A DNA stretch of 64,000 nucleotides from Ascaphus truei (GCA_036426205.1 CM071568.1:51868040-51932039), one strand, 5' to 3'; positions 33,297 to 45,708 are shown, numbered from the stretch's first letter. Notes: a model not told the origin generated them from the sequence alone. Numbers and translations are program-made.

Positions 33297-36165
33297 TGGA
33301 CCCTAACCCCTAATCACCTTAGCGGTCACTAAACGAGACTGTATGAATGGGGTTAACCACCTGAACAATACCCCCCCGGGAGGCATAAGCACCCACCCTC
33401 GGACTGAATATACCACACCTGTACCCATGGAGTATGTAGTTGGTACATATATCCATATAAAAATAGGGCATGATTAAGCCTTATATAGCCACTCAATGGG
33501 CACCCTAATTACAGCACATTAATATCAACAAGAACACAATAATAAAACAACTAAACTCCAAAAAAACCCACTCACTCAAATAAAAACAGTACCAGTAATC
33601 CATATAACAAGCAAATACAACATCCAACAATGAATATTAAAACCATTAACAATCCAAAACAATTAATTCCTACAAACTAACTCCGAATTATTTTAATAGT
33701 ACCACCCCCCACATTATTCAAACACACTCAAAAATTAATAGACTACTAACACAATCAAAAAAATCAAAACAATCTAATTAACTCCAAATCATATAATGTA
33801 AACATTAAATACACGAAGAATAAACTCAAACAATATCTGAAATGAACATCCAAAAACGATTATCAACATATACGACTATTAACTAAAACAACGAACACCA
33901 AGTCGCAAACATGTATTACCTTAGCAGAAAAAAGCAAACAATGACATCCACATAGACACTGCAAATTAAAAAAACACACAGCAATACCAAGCCAGAAGCC
34001 TCCCGAAATTTGCATAATAATGATTAAACTGTTGACCCTACACGTGGACAGATATAAATATATCCATCAATGTGCCTCCCCCAAAAAACAACAAAACATG
34101 TCCAGTCCAGATGTAAATAACCTTAAAAAGAGACATTTAACAAAATCATATTACCTTACCATTAGACAGCGTGGAACTCTCGACTCCCTGGGAAAACAGG
34201 AAGCACACGTACCTGGAGGCCTTACCAACGCATCCGAATGCCATCCTCACGACCAGAAGCTGGATCAGTTACCCAATCTCTTTTCCTTCTGCTTTCCTGT
34301 AATTCTTACCTTCTCTTCTATTACTTATTTCTTTAATAACTTCTATCTTCTTGTATCATTTTCTTACTTTATGATCTCTTTCATCGTCACATCAAAAGCC
34401 ACATGGGTAAATCCACATCCGAGTGTTGTCTCGTGTCTTCGTTGGGCCAAGAGCGTCACGGCCTTAAATAGGCCTTTTGACGCACATTTAGCTCAAATAG
34501 GTTAACAGCACCTGAGTTGGCTGTTCAAAAACCATGTTCCGACTTAATTCATATTTTTTAATGAAGTTCACTTAAAGGGAATGAAGCCAAGCCATCAGAA
34601 TTGCTGTGCTTCACTTGCCCTTTAAGAGATGACATCACTAAATCCAGATGGCCGGCGTACATGGTATTTCAGCCAATCAGATGGGATTGGACATTCCACA
34701 TTTGATGGTTTGAAATACCATGTGACGCCGGCACTCTGGATTTAGTGATGTAATCTTTAAAAGGCAATGAAGCACAGCCATTCTCGCTTGGGGGGGGCTT
34801 GGCATCATTCCCGTTTAATTGGAATCATTAAAAAATAATTAATTAAAGTCGGAACATGGTTTTAACAGCCAATCAGGTGGCTGTTAACCATTTTGAAGCT
34901 AAATGTGACGTCACAAGTCCTATTTAAGGCCGTGACGCCTCATTTGAGCCCAAGAAGACGACGAGACAACATCGGATGGGATTTACCATGTGGCTTTTTG
35001 GATTGACAGATGAAGATAGAAGATAAAGAAGATCAAGAAATGGTGACAGATGAAGATAGAAGAAGGTGATTAAAGAAATTAAGATAGAAGATAAAGAAGA
35101 TCAAGAAATGGTGACAGTTGAAGATAGAAGAAGGTGAGAAAAGAAGATTTGGGTACCTGATCCAGATCTTCATGGCGGATGGCATCGGATGCTGTTGGAG
35201 GCCTCCAAGGTGCGTGAGCTTCCTGTTTCCCCGGGAGTCGGAGGTCCACCGCTTCTAATGGTAAGTAATATATTGAATGTTTGTAAATGTCTCTTTTTAC
35301 AGGTTTTTTAATTGGATGTGTTTTTTGTTTTTTTTGGGGGAGGCACATTGACTGGTAATATATTAATCTGTACCACTTTAGGGTACACATTAATACATTA
35401 TTATGACAAAATTTGGGGGCATTTCTGGCTTGGTATTGCTGTTGGTTTTTTTAATTTCAGTTTCTTATGTGGATGTCATTGTTTGTTTGTTTTCCTGCTT
35501 AATGGTAATACAATGTTTGCGATTGGTGTTTGGTTTTAGTTAATATTGTATTATGTTAGCTAATGCGTTTTATGGTTATTTCAGATATTGTTTGAATTTA
35601 TTTCTTTGTATTTTAATGTTTACATTAATTCATGAATGTTGTAGTAATTAATTGATTTGATTGGTTAGTGTTACTATTAATTTTGAGGTTGTTTTGTAAT
35701 AATGTGGCTGGATTGGTTACTTTATAAAATAATTCGGAGTTGTTTTAGGAATTAATTGTTTTGATTGGTTAATGGTTTAATTAATTCATTGTTGATGTTG
35801 TTATTGCTTGTATTCATTGGATTAGCTGGCTACTGTTTTTATTTAGTGAAGTGTGTTTTTTTGGAGTTTAGTTAGGTTTTATTATTGTGTGTCTTGTGTA
35901 TTAATGTTTTGTAATTAGGGTGCCCATTGAGTGCTATATAGGCTTAACATGCCCATATTATTATATGGGTATGATGTACAACTATGCTACTCAATGGGTA
36001 CAGGGTGGGTATAGTCAGTCCGGGGTGTGTGCTTAGGCTTCACGGATGGGTGAAGGGGGTATTAGCCCTAAGGATGGGTGTCTAGACCTTGCGGGTGGGT
36101 AGCGGTTGGGTTAACCCCTTTATTACCTTAGCGGTATTAACCGCTAAGGTAATGAAAGGGTTACG
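33297..36165. mobile_element. Large fold-back element, palindrome of about 2.9 kb
   Basis: Landmarks on the left recur inverted on the right at a constant centre near 34.7 kb. CCTAATCACCTTAGCGG (33307) pairs with the block at 36130-36160. CACCCTAATTACAGCACATTAATATC (33499) pairs with 35895-35925. CAGGAAGCACACG (34198) pairs with 35210-35225. CCATGTTCCGACTTAATT (34532) pairs with 34843-34860. Arms are about 1.4 kb each. It contains CCAATCAG, TGACGTCA and a TATTTAAGGCC-type promoter word in each arm. The 161-codon frame at 34020 is in an arm and has no domain. It is related to the smaller fold-back at 15.4-16.1 kb. Confidence 0.8.
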
Positions 36166-36169
36166 TCCC

Positions 36170-36930
36170 CCGCAATCCCCCCTTCACCCATCCTTGCTAG
36201 CCACAGTAAGCCTGGCATGGGTGTTTAACCCCTTCATTGCCTTAGCGGTTAGCCGCCAAGGTAATGAAGTTGCTGTAAATGCATTTTTCCTGCATCGGAT
36301 GCATGCCGGGGGACTCCGGTGCTGGTATTAATGGCTATCAGCTCCGGAGACCCCCAGTATCAATCCGAGGCAGGAAAAGGGCCTGATTTTTTCTGTCCCG
36401 TCACATCACAGCTCATCGAGGCATCTCCCCACCAATTTACCTAAATTTTGAGGTGAATTGGATTTGGGGAGAAGATCGCCTTTTAGGGCTGCGATAGGCG
36501 GCGACAGCCGACTCGCGGGTACTAGAATCGCACGAGTTTAAGATCCTTCCAAAAATGGTCAATAAGCGGCTGATCGCCACTCAATTGGCGATTTTCTTTT
36601 GATCATAAGATTTTGCGTCGATACAGGCCGTTATTGAGCACTTATCGAGGCTTACTGAATACGAGTAGCCATTTTGGTCGATAAGTGCTCGATAAGGGCC
36701 TTATCGAGGCTTTCTGAATGAGGCCCTGTGTCTTTCTCCAGTGCAGTGAAGCTTTCTGGCCTGCATGTGAAGCCTTTTAATTCTGGTCACTTCTGCACGT
36801 GGTTCTTAATTTGGTTGCTCAAGCTGTTGCAGGAACTGTAAGAAGACAAAAACACCAAAAACAATTCCCAGATGGTCTCCGGGGCCCCTTTGAAATACAA
36901 GGGCCACCTCATCCCAACTTCTGACAACAT
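36170..36930. other. Repeat-like sequence, no gene
   Basis: Contains small hairpins (CTCCGGTGCTGGTATTAATGG near 36315 with GCTCCGGAGACCCCCAGTAT) and repeated TTATCGAGGC words at 36640-36715. It probably consists of further short elements of the hairpin MITE family. Confidence 0.4.
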
Positions 36931-36933
36931 ATG

Positions 36934-37149
36934 TGTAGCCCTTTTTGTGAACGCCTGCAATAAGGAACTACTGTGGTGCANNNNNNNNNNNNNNNNNNNN
37001 NNNNNNNNNNNNNNNNNNNNNNNNNNGTTGTTTCACAACGATACAAATAAATTTGGGGTCACCCAGGTCCCTCGGGAGCTCTCAGCACGCTCCCAATGTA
37101 GTTGTAGCCCTTTTTGTGAACGCCTGCAATAAGGAACTACTGTGGTGCA
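36934..37149. other. Assembly gap flanked by an exact 47-bp direct repeat
   Basis: There are 46 Ns at 36981-37026. The 47 bp before the gap (36934-36980) are repeated exactly at 37103-37149. This suggests a mis-joined overlap or an unresolved tandem repeat, not a true 46-base spacer. Confidence 0.9.
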
Positions 37150-38100
37150 TATACCTGTGTCCTCAGGAGCTCTGAGCCTCCGCTATTTGGGAGCCTGGGG
37201 TCATACCTTTATTAATCGCGGTGCAGCGCCTCCACTTGCCCAGGATCCCCATGATAGAGATTATACCCTGAGCAAGAACATCACAACAGCATTATGCAAC
37301 AGCAACCTTTTATATATCATGCATAAAGAACAAATGATCTGCAGAATAAACATATAACATTACACACACACACCGTGGCTCGGCCACACCTTATTAGGGA
37401 TAATGTCCTGTACATAGGTGGCTCTGCCACTCTCCCTAGGAGTATGTCTTACAACCAGTATAGGTATGGTACCATAGGAATTGCACGGTTGGCCCAATTA
37501 GTTAGTGGGAGGCGGGATCAGCGCCTGGTGACCGGTGTAGGTGCACTTGTAAATAATGATACCTTCCGGTCACTGCGATGACCATCACACTCCACGCAGG
37601 GTCCTAGCGTTGTTCCAGCCTTTCGCCGTCACTCCTTGCTGCAGCGCCGTCTGTATCCAATCCAAGATGGCGGCCGCAGCTCCGCAGTCAAACCACACTA
37701 ATGGGAAAGGTCCCTACCAGCTAAGGCCATCCTTACAAAACAGCACCCTACGATGACAGGGGAATACTCCTCGGGCCGGGGGAATACCTTTCACCTAAGC
37801 GAACGGGTCACTGACCCTCCGCTCGCGCACACGAGGTTCCGCCAACCTCCTCCTTCACCTCCCTCTCTGCTCTCCCCCACCGCCCACACGCATTCGGTTC
37901 CTCTATACAGAGTCTCGCACCCGATTGGTCCTCAGCCTCAGCTGACTCTCTCGCAGTTCGGAGTTCAGAGTTCAAACCCCCAAAGTCTCCACAGATTGGT
38001 TGCCCTTCGCGCGCTTCTCTCGTGCATGCGCAGCCCAACTTGTACACAGTGACCTTACTGACATAAGGAATAATATGGCGCTGCCTTTGTGATTGACAGC
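37150..38100 (-). mobile_element. Probable LTR relic
   Basis: The order GGAGCCTGGGGTCATACC, GCAGCGCCTCCACTTG, then a poly(A)-signal region on the minus strand resembles 25330-25450 (GGGTGCCTGGGGTATACC, GACAGCACCTCCACCTG). A CpG-rich promoter-like part lies at 37600-38050. No coding sequence was recognised. Confidence 0.4.
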
Positions 38101-38760
38101 GCGGAACCTTTAGATATATATATGCACATCCTTACATATGTAAGAGACATGAGCAGAGGTATAACCAGGGGAGACATAGTTGGGGGAAATAAGCCATTCT
38201 CTTTATTCAGCCCGGTACTTTAAGCAATACAGTTTAAGGAAGCACACAAATAAACAAACATCCTATTCCTTTGTAAGGGCGAACTCACTTTCCCAGGCTC
38301 TATCAGCAGGGCTGAGAGGATAGGCCTCTTGCAAACCTATGACCCCAAAGTCCAAAGAGGTACCTGTAAGCAGGGTGCTCTTTCTGTCAGTCTCTGGGTT
38401 GCATCCGTTGGGGGCCACCCTCATGTGGATTCCAGGGTCTGCTGTAACCTGGTTATAGAGGGTCTGGTTTCAGGGTGTCTTGCATTCAGCACAGTCCTAA
38501 TGTGCTCAAGACAACTGCTCCTGTGAGTCTCTTGCTGGCAACACAGTTCCTCTGTGCTCAAGAGATCCCTGCAATTGAAGCAGGAGGCTTTTCTACCTCA
38601 CTGATGAGCCAGGTGGAGATTGGTTAATTGTCTGTTGCTGAAATTAACCAGCTCCCTGCTGGATTCCTAAGACCAAAAGAGGTTTTTTTTTATTAAAGTC
38701 CTTTTAGATAGGGGTTAAGGCCCTATTACACTCAGCCATTTCAAAACTGCTAAACAGCAG
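38100..38760. other. Possible further LTR relic
   Basis: A TTTATTCAG segment near 38200 and short internal repeats (CTTGCTGGCAACACAGTTCC, CTGTGCTCAAGAGAT) are visible. No gene was recognised. Confidence 0.3.
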
Positions 38761-38762
38761 AT

Positions 38763-38933
38763 ATGGCTGATCAAGTGTCTACCTCTGGGACTGCTCCTAG
38801 TGCTGATGCTGTGAGGATCCACAGTCAGAAATTTACTGACAAGGAGCTAGAAAACATGAATAATGGAGTGGTGGATAACAGCACCCAGTTATTAGGGGCT
38901 CTTTGCTCTAGAAAGAGCACTACTGAGAGGTAG
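38763..38933 (+). pseudogene. Short ORF resembling the start of a Myb/SANT-like protein
   Basis: A 56-codon frame: MADQVSTSGTAPSAD, then KFTDKELENMNNGVVDN and QLLGALCSRKSTTER before TAG. The FTDKEL...VV.N...L.G pattern is the first helix of Harbinger-associated Myb/SANT-like proteins. The usual Trp and the second and third helices are not found downstream in frame. It is probably a decayed copy of the same broad family as 41.6-46.4 kb. Confidence 0.4.
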
Positions 38934-39369
38934 AGGATTTGGGGAGCCACCCTGACATGCTGAAGAAGTGCTGGGTCGACAGCTAAAGGAAAGTTATGAC
39001 GAAGTTACTTGATTATGCTGCTGAGGCACAGAAGACTGCAGTGGGACCATCTGTCCTTTTGCACCTGAGTGCTATGTAGGAGTGGGTCAGTTCTGTAATA
39101 GCCACCTCCCGGGTTCTGGGACTACCTGAACTTGTGGACTCTGGAGATGTGGAGAGACCTGGGAATTGACAATACAGGACATACTGTATACAGTATAATA
39201 AACTAGATATCAATCTCATGTATACATGTCCCTTTAGACACAAACTTAAGCATCAGATCAAAGATTACTGTCATATTTGCAGTGCACTCACACATATAGG
39301 TGAGCAGTACTTAGCTAAACAACTTATGTGACAGGCTTACATGTGTGCCCTCATAAGATTACAAAACAT

Positions 39370-40995
39370 TATATTTATTTATTTATAAAATATTTTACCA
39401 GGAAGTAATACATTGAGAGTTACCTCTCATGTTCAAGTATGTCCTGGGCACAGAGTTAAGACAAATAATACATGTTTACAAATACAGTTACATAATGAAC
39501 AGGGTATACATTATATACAAGACATTGCATGCACAGTTAAAGATAATTTGTATTATGGGCGTATGAAACAATTACAGACCACATTAAAATGTGTGACAGC
39601 CTTAGATTTGAATGAACTTAGACTGGTGGTGGATGTAAGAGTCTCCGGTAGGCTGTTCCAGTTTTGGGGTGCACGGTAAGAGAAGGTGGAGCGGCCGGAT
39701 ACTTTGTTGAGCCTTGGGACCATGAACAGTCTTTTGGAGTCTGATCTCAGGTGATAGTTGCTGCATAGTGGTAGGGGTGAGGAGCTTGTTCAGGTAGCTG
39801 GGTAGCTTGCCCATAAAGAATTTGAAGGCAAGACAGGAAAGGTGAACTTTGCACCTAGACTCGAGTGACGACCAATCTAGTTCTTTGAGCATTTCGCAGT
39901 GATGTGTGTTATAGTTGCATTGGAGAACAAAACGACAAATTGAGTTGTAGAGGGTGTCAAGTTTGCTAAGGTGGGTTTGAGGTGCCGAGCCATATACTAT
40001 ATCTCCATAGTCAATAATTGGCATTAGCATCTGCTGTGCGATACGCTTTCTGACCAGGAGACTTAGGGAGGATTTGTTCCTGTAGAGTACCCCTAGTTTG
40101 GCATAGGTCTTGGTTGTCAGGGTAATAATGTGCATCCCGAATGTTAAGTGGGAGTCAAACCATATGCCCAGGTATTTAAAACTAGTAACAGGAGTTACGG
40201 TGGTGTTAGTGTTGGTTGTAATCTGGAGCTCAGTCGCGGGAAGCTTTACAAATTTAGTCTTGGTCTCAAACACCATTGTTACAGTCTTGTCAGTGTTTAA
40301 AAACAGTTTGTTTTGGGAAATACAGTTTTCGAGTCTCAAAAAGTCAGACTGAAGTATGTGTTGAAGGTCAGAGAGGCTATGGCTGTGTGCATATAGGATT
40401 GTGTCATCTGCATACATGTGTATTGAGGCTTCCTGACAAGCTGTGGGAAGATCATTGATGAACACTGAGAAGAGTAGGGGCCCCAGAACAGAGCCTTGCG
40501 GGACGCCACAGGTGATAGCCAGGGGGTTAGAGTTAGCGCCAGAGATGGACACATGTTGGGATCTACCTGATAGGTAGGACTGAAACCAGTTTAAAGCATG
40601 CTTCCCTATTCTAGAGCTCTTGAGTTTGTTGAGCAAGATAGCATGATCAACAGTATCAAAAGCCTTTGCAAAATCTAGGAATACTGCACCAGTGAGTTGA
40701 CCCTGTTCCATTCCACACTGGATTTCATTGCAAACTTTTAGCAGGGTAGTTACGGTAGAGTGTTTGGGGCGAAAGCCAGATTGGAATTGGCTAGGGAAAT
40801 TTTTCTTGTTATAGTAATCGCTTAATTGGGAGTGGACACATTTTTCCATGACTTTGAATAGGATTGGGAGAAGGGAGATTGGTCTCTAGTTTGAGACAGT
40901 GTTTTTGTCCCCACTTTTGAAGATTGGGACAACTCTGGCAGCTTTCCAGGTCTTAGGGATATGGCCAGCAGACATTATAGGCCATGCCTTCCACA
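39370..40995 (-). mobile_element. LINE fragment with reverse transcriptase (L2/CR1 group)
   Basis: Minus strand. A WKAARVVPIFKSGDK box near 40960 is followed by SN(stop)RPISLLPILFK, with a single stop replacing the usual Tyr at about 40890. The open frame then runs 40849-39602 (415 codons). It has FQSGFRPKHST, FLDFAKAFDTVDHAILLNKL, GVPQGSVLGPLLFSVFINDL and the catalytic YADD (MYADDTILYAHS). A C-terminal LKELDWSSLESRCK region follows. The 3' UTR ends near 39370 with a TTTATTTATTT tail on the plus strand. The endonuclease half is missing, a typical 5' truncation. Confidence 0.88.
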
Positions 40996-41421
40996 TTGCA
41001 ATAAGGAATCAATCAGTATGAAGTAATCCTTTTGCCTATTTGAAGACCATATAACTGCTCACTAATCACTGGAACACTAGTTTAATCAACCCTTAAAAGG
41101 TCTCAGTATATCAAAGATTTCATGTCAAGCCTGCTTAATCATCTTATGAAAGATATCTAACCATCCACTGTACCCAGCACTTCTCTCCTAAGATTCAACA
41201 TCACCAACTGGCTTCTGGTCTTCATGTTCTCTGCTGAAAAATGGTGATCTTTCTTGTACTAACGATCACCCTACTTTACCAACTTTCCACCCAGCTTTAC
41301 CTAATTACCTGTGTACCTAAAATCATCTTCCTGTCTAAATGTATTCCAGACTTATGTTGTTAGCTATTGCAAATTTGTAAGAAATAGTCTATATTTTTTT
41401 TTGTAACTCCAATTTTATTAG

Positions 41422-41452
<31 letters not shown>

Positions 41453-41520
41453 CTTAACATGGTCTAGCAACACATTGTCTTGTACATTCAAATAAAACCT
41501 TTTTCGTAACATCCATATGT
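40995..41520. other. Spacer with TA microsatellite
   Basis: A TA run occupies 41429-41453. No other feature was recognised between the LINE and exon 1 of the Myb/SANT pseudogene. Confidence 0.5.
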
Positions 41521-41585
41521 AACGCATGTTCCCTCAATCCCTAATTGCAGATAGGGTACATGTGAGGGGAACCTATATGTATGTT

Positions 41586-41670
41586 ATGTATCGTTTCAAT
41601 GATGAGGAAAACAGAGTTCTTGTCACAGGGATTTTGGAGCACTATGACTCTCTGAATGAGAATTTATTAT
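41586..41670 (+). pseudogene. Myb/SANT exon 1, first helix
   Basis: Reads MYRFNDEENRVLVTG then ILEHYDSLNENLL. The frame continues upstream to an ATG at 41526. The exon ends in TTAT|GTAAGT, a consensus donor, leaving one base of a split codon. Confidence 0.7.
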
Positions 41671-42013
41671 GTAAGTCAATCTTTGCATTGATTGTTCAAA
41701 GACATTTTATCCTATCTCATGTGGCATGTGTTAATATCAAACTATTAATCTCTAATATCTATCAATTAAAGTTAATTGCTACACACATAATCCATCATGC
41801 TTTATAACGACCATAACAATCAGTCCAAAAAGTTTGCCACAGTTCATACAATAATCATGCAAGCTTCCTTAGATTTCTATGTTTCCACGTAAATGCTCAT
41901 GTGCTACACATATTCAACCAGCATGTTTGGTATGTCTTGGAACAGGTATCATTTGTGTAAAATGTTCGTCTTTCTATTAATTAGTAAGGTCATATATTTT
42001 TTATGATTTCAAG

Positions 42014-42319
42014 GGCGGACAAGTTCAGCCTCATAAAAAGAAATGTGGGACCAAATAACATTGGCTGTGTCTGCGTGTGGGAATCATGTCAGGGACCGCA
42101 GGAATTGTCGCAAGAGATTTGATGATATCAAGGCCAATTTAAAGAAAAAAATCCAAGCACAACGGATGTATGCTTCTGCCACTGGAGCTGGGCCGCCAGC
42201 ACAAGCTTTTATCTTAACTCCATTGGAGGAGCAGATGCGTGAAAAATGTCTTCCTGTCGTCATGGAGGGTTGGCCAGGGGACAGAGATATCGGAATTTAT
42301 TCAGCTCAATTTCCAGCAG
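42014..42319 (+). pseudogene. Myb/SANT exon 2, second and third helices, with nonsense codon
   Basis: The acceptor TTATGATTTCAAG|GG continues the phase-1 codon. The frame gives RTSSAS, then TAA (42034-42036), then KEMWDQITLAVSACGNH and RRNCRKRFDDIKANLKKKI. A Gly/Pro-rich ATGAGPPAQAF segment and TPLEEQMREKC follow. The CRKRFDDIK box and the GxGPP motif are hallmarks of Harbinger Myb-like proteins. It ends CCAGCAG|GTGACA in phase 1. Confidence 0.8.
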
Positions 42320-42449
42320 GTGACAAATGTTACTGTACTACGCGTGTCCTATGTTACAGTTCTTATCTATATTTCCGCTGCAACTTATAATTTATTCCAA
42401 ATATAAGCATACCTACATATATATCTGTATATTTGTCTCTCTCTCTCTG

Positions 42450-42484
<35 letters not shown>

Positions 42485-44407
42485 CTCTATGTATATCTAT
42501 ATATATATATATCTATATTTATATATAGTTGTCCAAAAAAAACAAAAAAAAAACAATATATATATATATATATATATAACAAAAAGATAACAGCGTGGCT
42601 CCCATAGCGTAAAATTGTAATTTAAATAATAAAAATGTCGTGCAAGTGAATCACGGACACTTACAATATGCAAGTAAAATAAAGACATAAATGTGAAGTC
42701 ATTCGTAGTCACCCGATGGAGCCTCTGTGGAGAGATGAGTAGATGTCCAACACACTCTTGTCGTGAACGCCAGGTGGGTGCGCGCGCACCTAATCTCCCC
42801 CTGGAAATAGATCTCGTGAGAGTGTGTGTCCTCCAACGTAACAGGATGCTGACACAACAGTCAGACTTCCTGCATCACCATAATATGAATCCAAGTGCCA
42901 GCTCCAAAAATGATCGTGTAACTAATAAACTGGAATGTTCATAGATAGTGAATAAATTAGTAAGTCCAATACTAGCTCCTTCCCTACGCGTTTCATCGCG
43001 ATATGCGACTTCCTCAGATCCCCTGATCATTATGAGTCAACATACACCACTTGACCTGCATGAAGGGATTCTGTGTAATGATCTTCAAAATAACACACAC
43101 TGCAACCTTATAGTTTACAAAGCATTCAACATCTTTCCCCTATAGTTGAAAGCTGAATGTATGTTCAAATCTTTTTACAAACAATGGGTTAACATGCATA
43201 ACCACTAAGCACACCCGCAGTCATTCTTTGTCACAGTAATGTTTAACATCACTGTGTTGTTCGTTATACTGTGTCTGTGAACACACATGCATAATTCACT
43301 TTTTCATATATGTGTCGATCCATATACACATATAATATATATATATATATATTTGTGATAATCTATGTTACACCTATAAATAGGCTGTTACTGCGTAATA
43401 AAGTCTTGCATGGAATATTGTCAATTGAAAGGCGAACATGAATAATTTTCACAAACAAATTCCATTATGTATTATGAAAGCTCTTTTTTCTCTTCATGTA
43501 GTATAATGTGAGCATAAATAGGAACATGTACCATATGGTATTTAATTGTGTTCATATGTAGCTCACTTCTTATTTGTATTTCGCTCATGTACCGGTGTGT
43601 GAAACCAGCTGCAATTAATATGCAATCACAGCATAGAGGTGAACAGAGGGGGTGGTGTCGGGCAAAGAGCCAGATCACAGGGTCATGGTAGGGTCAAGTC
43701 TTGTGGGAGGGCTTACAGGTGGGAGAAGCAGCTAAGAGGTCATGGTGGTGTCAAGTTCTGGGGGAGGGACTACAGTTGTTAGAAGCTGACAAGGTGAACA
43801 CAAGTTCATCACAATCATTAGAAATGGTAATTATCTTACTACTTTCAAGCACCAGTCCACGATATATTACAACGTACGTTAGTCATTCGTTCAGTTTTAT
43901 ATTATTGTAACGTTATAGATAGGCCATCTTCTCCCACCAGTACCATCTGTGAGCGACACACTGCATGTGTTGCTGAGTGTCAGCCACATTGAGCGCTACA
44001 CCTGCTTCTCTTAAATGTTCAGACAGATCACTAAAAACATTCATACACATTTCCACAATTAGGTACTGAATTATAAGCAGTCAACTTTGCTTTCATGGTA
44101 GTGATGTACATAATTGTAGCTATATTAATAACCAACATATGCAGTGTATGTACAACAGACCAGTTAATTTTATAACGCATTCCTGCATGAACATTGTATG
44201 TATGTTGTATGGTGTTCAAAAGAAATGTGACGATTAGTTTCAGATGTACATTTATGTTAAGATGGATAATATACAGATTGCCCTAACAATAGAATTGTGA
44301 TTTCCTTACGGGATGCTGCTATTTAGCCATAAGTACTCCCACTACAAATACTTAATGTTAATAATGTACACATGAAAATGAAATTCTGATGTTATTCTTC
44401 TATATAG
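42320..44407. other. Intron 2 of the Myb/SANT pseudogene
   Basis: Holds CT and TA microsatellites (42438-42520, 42556-42580) and a minus-strand PLE-type tail with a hammerhead-like motif (42970-43025). A partial direct repeat lies at 43684-43790 (GTCATGGTAGGGTCAAGTCT and GTCATGGTGGTGTCAAGTTC). The remaining AT-rich sequence holds nothing recognised. Confidence 0.5.
42970..43025 (-). ncRNA. Hammerhead-like motif with exact core, weak stem I
   Basis: Minus strand: CUGAGGA, extra A, stem II GUCGC/GCGAU (5 bp with one G-U), GAAA, stem III ACGCGU, A, GGG. The bases before the core (GGGGAU) do not pair with GGG, so stem I is lost or shifted. Confidence 0.4.
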
Positions 44408-44486
44408 TTGGTCCGGCAGCTCCTGTGGCACCTGTGGCACCTGACTCTGAACACGTCTCATCACCTGTCTCATCAAGGTCATCATC
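44408..44486 (+). pseudogene. Myb/SANT exon 3, 5' part before the PLE insertion
   Basis: The acceptor CTATATAG|TT completes the phase-1 codon. It encodes VGPAAPVAPVAPDSEH and then a Ser-rich run. The coding sequence is interrupted after the 13 bases CAAGGTCATCATC, which recur at 45813-45825 where the exon resumes with an RMEDECM frame before a possible donor (GAG|GTGGCA at 45850). Confidence 0.65.
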
Positions 44487-44989
44487 TCACTTACAAAATA
44501 TACCTAAAGGTTTCCACAAATGTGGCCTTTGTAAATGTTGCAAATATGCATTACCCATGAAACGCATACAAATCATTTTTCCCAAGAGAAAACACAGGAT
44601 AAATACGTTTATTAACTGCCATACAAGTTATGTTATTTACGTTATCATTTGTGGTTGCAACAGCAAGTATGTTGGCAGAACAATCAGACCCTTGCATATC
44701 AGAATCTCTGAACATTTGAGACTCATTACCAAAAAAGACCTACTCCATCCAGTATCGAAACATTTCTGTACATGTCCGAAAGGTGGACTAAAAAACTTTA
44801 AATTCCATGGAGTAGAGCATATTCCCATTCATGCTAGAGGAGGCAATAGGCTTAATAGTCTTAATAGAAAAGAAATGTCATGGATTTTTTGTCTCAACAC
44901 ACTACAACCCCATGGGCTAAATATTGAATGGGAATTAAAACATTTCCTAGATGTTTAAGGATTGTTTTTGGTCTTTACTGTTTGCTTCC

Positions 44990-45300
44990 TTGTTCCCCCC
45001 TTCCCCTCCCTCCCGCCCCCCTCTTCCTCTCCCCCTCCCCTCCTCTTTCCCCCCCCTTTCCCCCCCCCCCCCCCCCCCTCCCCCTCCCCCTTCCCCCCCC
45101 TCCCCCCCCCTTCTTCCTCTGTTCCCCCCCCTTCTTCACTCTCTTTCTCCCCCTTTCCCCCCCCCTCCCCCCCTTTCTCCCCCCTCCCCCCCCCCTTTTT
45201 CCGCCCCCTCTTCCCCCTTCTTCACTCTGCCCCCCTCCACCTCCCCCTCCCCCCCCCTCCCCCTTTTTCCTTCCCCTTCCTCCCCTTTTTTTCTTCTCTT
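44990..45300 (+). repeat. Polypyrimidine tract in the PLE tail
   Basis: About 300 bp of C and T with long C runs. Open frames of 119-146 codons on the plus strand, and a Gly/Arg-rich frame on minus, are composition artefacts. Confidence 0.95.
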
Positions 45301-45666
45301 TCTTATCCATTTGCTTTTTAGGTGTATTCAACATTATATTTGGTACCTGTTATAGACGTATTCAGTAATTTCACACGTGCCTTGTTTTTAATTATGCATT
45401 TGACATGTGAATTGTATGACAGATCACATTACTTACAAAATCTTATATTGATATCAATGCCTGTATATGCAATTATACTGTATGTTTTGTTTATTAGTGA
45501 AATCTGATGTGCCTATTCCTGTCATGCTATTGTATTGTGTTTTTAACCTTTTGTGTTCCTTGTGGTGATTTTGTCAATCAGGCAACCTGCTGTCCACCTG
45601 ATTGGGTGGTTAGACAGGGTACCAGTTTGCACTCCACTATTTAAGGAGGATCTTTTCAGCTGCCAG

Positions 45667-45708
45667 GTCACTCTTTGAATAAAGGTCCCACGGACCGAAA
45701 TGCATCAG
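45667..45708 (+). ncRNA. Hammerhead-like motif in the exon-inserted PLE
   Basis: Stem I strand CUCU, core UUGAAUA, extra A, stem II GGUCC/GGACC (5 bp, loop CAC), GAAA, stem III AUGCAU, C at the cleavage site, then AGAG pairing with CUCU. An outer GGU/ACC extends stem I beyond a bulge. The core has U for C3 and U for G8, so catalysis is doubtful. Confidence 0.45.

Noticed and set aside
34020..34505. 161-codon frame
   Set aside because: It lies in one arm of the large palindrome, has no domain, and its mirror in the other arm is not open.
41526..41807. The whole 93-codon frame as one exon
   Set aside because: Myb similarity stops exactly at the GTAAGT donor at 41671; the rest is intron read-through.
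42030..42045. A one-base deletion before KEMWDQ as the cause of the broken frame
   Set aside because: With the phase-1 intron placed at 42013/42014 the upstream part is already in frame; one TAA codon explains the break.
44928..45368. Pro-rich frames of 119-146 codons
   Set aside because: They come from the polypyrimidine tract in the PLE tail.
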